Under the pieces are notes generated by a model. That model saw only the letters and a list, made by a program, of their open reading frames with translations, was not told the DNA's origin and searched no databases. A stretch of 6,706 bases of DNA. Source: an uncultured Lachnospiraceae bacterium (GTDB lineage Bacteria > Bacillota > Clostridia > Lachnospirales > Lachnospiraceae). Positions 5,638-6,706 of the stretch are shown in pieces. The stretch covers positions 1 to 6,706 of the forward strand of contig CAKRPI010000104.1 in NCBI GenBank assembly GCA_934376945.1, in the 5' to 3' direction. The position numbers and the translations under genes were made by a program. Position 1 is the stretch's first letter. Each line of letters begins with the position of its first letter.

Positions 5638-6507
5638 ATGGATTATACAAACCGTTTATCAGAAGAAAAAAGGGCGGAGAGCTGTTTCGGCGGCTCGCCC
5701 CAAACGCCGCAGATTGTACGTGTTCACTCGATCGATACCGGAAAATTCGGATGGTGGTCATTTCCGCTTCATAAGCACAGATCGTGTGTTGAGCTGACGC
5801 TTGTACGAAGCGGTAAAGGGATTTTTCACCGCGATGAGCAGGAGTGGCAGGTAAAACGAGGGGATTTGAAGATCAAAGTACCAGGCACACTATATTCGGA
5901 ATATACCGACGAGAAGAATCCGCTTTCTCAGATTACGATTCTGGTAAGCGGCAGTGAGGTTCTTCCGTTTTTTAGGGAATATATGCATCGGGAGGATCTT
6001 TCGCCGGTTCTTTCCGTCGGCGAAGAATTTCCATTTCTTGAGCAGCTGTTTTGCTATGTACAGCGTGTCTTCGAGGGAGAAAGTGCATGCCGCGGCGAAC
6101 TGCTTGGACAGCTGACGGGTGTATTGTTTGCGATGTTGCATGAAAAGCTGCCGGGACTTCGCGGAAGCGAAAAGCTATATACGGTGACAGAACAGAAAGT
6201 GCGCGAGGCAGCTCGTTATCTGACGGAGCATTATTTCGAAAATCCGACCCTGGACGAGCTCGCATCGCTGTTTGACATCAGCGCCTATTATCTGTCCCGG
6301 AAGTTTCATGAGTTGACCGGTTTTACGATCAATCAGTATATCGTACACCTGAAGATCGGGGAAGCGGAGCGGCTTCTGATTTATGAGGATCTTCCAATTA
6401 AGGAAATCGCGGGCCGGTGTGGTTATCCGAACCTGCAGTATTTCTATGCGACCTTCAAAAAGCATGCGGGATGCACGCCGCTTGAATTGAAGGAGCGGTA
6501 TTTATAA
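5638..6507 (+). CDS. AraC-family transcriptional regulator with N-terminal cupin domain
   Basis: A DNA-binding regulator of 289 residues. The N-terminal cupin sensor domain spans about 25-110, with HKHRSCVELTLVRSGKG matching the cupin H-x-H-x4-E-x6-G pattern (H45, H47, E52, G59), then GDLKIKVPGTLYSEY (75-89), where the histidine often found after PGT is replaced by tyrosine. A helical linker (about 110-180) leads to the C-terminal AraC domain (about 185-288). That domain has two helix-turn-helix units: one in LDELASLFDISAYYLSRKFHELTGFTINQYI (205-235), the other in IKEIAGRCGYPNLQYFYATFKKHAGCTPLELK (254-285). Both match the family core well. The ATG at 5638 has AAAGAGG 6 bases upstream. It is divergent from a cobalamin-controlled metal-type importer, so it is likely to regulate that operon and perhaps itself; the effector is unknown. 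Similar cupin domains sense sugars, peptides or other small molecules, so metal sensing is only a possibility. No clear terminator follows it. Confidence 0.93.
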   Translation: MDYTNRLSEEKRAESCFGGSPQTPQIVRVHSIDTGKFGWWSFPLHKHRSCVELTLVRSGKGIFHRDEQEWQVKRGDLKIKVPGTLYSEYTDEKNPLSQITILVSGSEVLPFFREYMHREDLSPVLSVGEEFPFLEQLFCYVQRVFEGESACRGELLGQLTGVLFAMLHEKLPGLRGSEKLYTVTEQKVREAARYLTEHYFENPTLDELASLFDISAYYLSRKFHELTGFTINQYIVHLKIGEAERLLIYEDLPIKEIAGRCGYPNLQYFYATFKKHAGCTPLELKERYL

Positions 6508-6529
6508 CATTTTTGAGGGTGGCTTTTTG

Positions 6530-6558
6530 TTGCGCGCCACGTGGTATGGTGCTATACT
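6530..6558 (+). promoter_or_regulatory. Promoter of the gene starting at 6641
   Basis: TTGCGC (6530-6535), a 17-base spacer and TATACT (6553-6558) form a good sigma-A promoter just 22 bases after the regulator's stop codon. The spacer contains the perfect 8-base palindrome CCACGTGG (6537-6544), a possible operator. Initiation is expected near 6565, leaving a leader of about 75 bases. Confidence 0.65.
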
Positions 6559-6573
6559 CGAAGCAACACAGAA

Positions 6574-6609
6574 AACAGCTGTCAATGAAGGGGTTTTTTG
6601 GCAGCTGTT
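6574..6609 (+). promoter_or_regulatory. Leader hairpin upstream of the 6641 gene
   Basis: AACAGCTG (6574-6581) pairs with CAGCTGTT (6602-6609), extended by a U-G and a C-G pair to a 10-base stem around a 16-base loop with a T6 run. The sequence after it (CTTTGATTCC) is not a U tract, so it does not look like a normal terminator. Lying between promoter and ribosome binding site, it may stabilise or attenuate the mRNA. CAGCTG is self-complementary, so alternative folds exist. Confidence 0.5.
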
Positions 6610-6640
6610 CTTTGATTCCTTTGATTTTAGGGAGATTTTT

Positions 6641-6706
6641 ATGACGAAGAAAGACTGGTATGAGGCCGGAGATCAGATCCGAAATCTCGTACAGGATGCA
6701 ATTGAT
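6641..6706 (+). CDS. Start of an unidentified gene, cut by the window edge
   Basis: Only 22 codons are present: MTKKDWYEAGDQIRNLVQDA followed by ID. The ATG at 6641 has AGGGAG 6 bases upstream, and a promoter and leader lie before it, so it is very likely a real gene start. The N-terminus is charged and helical with no signal peptide or membrane segment in view. The W-x3-G-x2-I-x3-V-x-D-AID pattern reminds me of N-termini of Firmicute proteins annotated as 5-bromo-4-chloroindolyl phosphate hydrolysis (XpaC-like) family. With so little sequence this is a weak impression and no function should be assigned. Confidence 0.75.
   Translation, partial: MTKKDWYEAGDQIRNLVQDAID

Noticed and set aside
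6519..6540. GTGGC...GCCAC hairpin as terminator of the regulator gene
   Set aside because: The stem is only 5 bases with no U tract after it, and it overlaps the -35 of the next promoter.

Overview
The window looks like a Bacillota (Firmicutes) chromosome, most likely a clostridial or Lachnospiraceae-type organism. The evidence is strong AGGAGG-type ribosome binding sites, sigma-A-type promoters, intrinsic terminators with U tracts, a riboswitch working by transcription termination, and tight gene packing. One feature is odd for a monoderm Firmicute: the substrate-binding protein has no lipobox cysteine, so a diderm lineage such as Negativicutes is not excluded. Genus and species cannot be told from the sequence alone.

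Positions 198-5081 (minus strand) hold a complete five-gene ABC importer of the peptide/nickel (Opp/Dpp/Nik) family. In transcription order these are the secreted substrate-binding protein (5081-3582), permease B (3550-2630), permease C (2629-1814), ATPase D (1821-994) and ATPase F/E (977-198). The genes are adjacent or overlap by a few bases, so they read as one operon. The operon ends in a strong intrinsic terminator at 95-144, followed by a curious 55-base stretch of only A and C (only G and T on the transcribed strand).

The 556-base divergent intergenic region (5082-5637) is the informative part. On the minus strand it contains a consensus promoter (TTGCGC, 17 bases, TATAAT), a full cobalamin riboswitch aptamer (about 5390-5195) with the B12 box, a P13-type hairpin (5184-5167), and an intrinsic terminator with a long U tract ending just before the ribosome binding site of the binding-protein gene. 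The importer should therefore be switched off by intracellular cobalamin. B12 control of a Nik-like importer points to cobalt, or a cobalt chelate or corrinoid precursor, as the cargo rather than peptides. That is inference.

On the plus strand an AraC-family regulator with an N-terminal cupin domain (5638-6507) is transcribed divergently from an extended -10 promoter. A perfect 9-base inverted repeat, AGCGCAATT / AATTGCGCT, lies between the two promoters, and one arm covers the -35 of the importer promoter. This makes it a good candidate operator and suggests two layers of control: the AraC protein on initiation and cobalamin on elongation. After the regulator comes a promoter with a hairpin-containing leader and the first 22 codons of another gene (6641 to the window edge).
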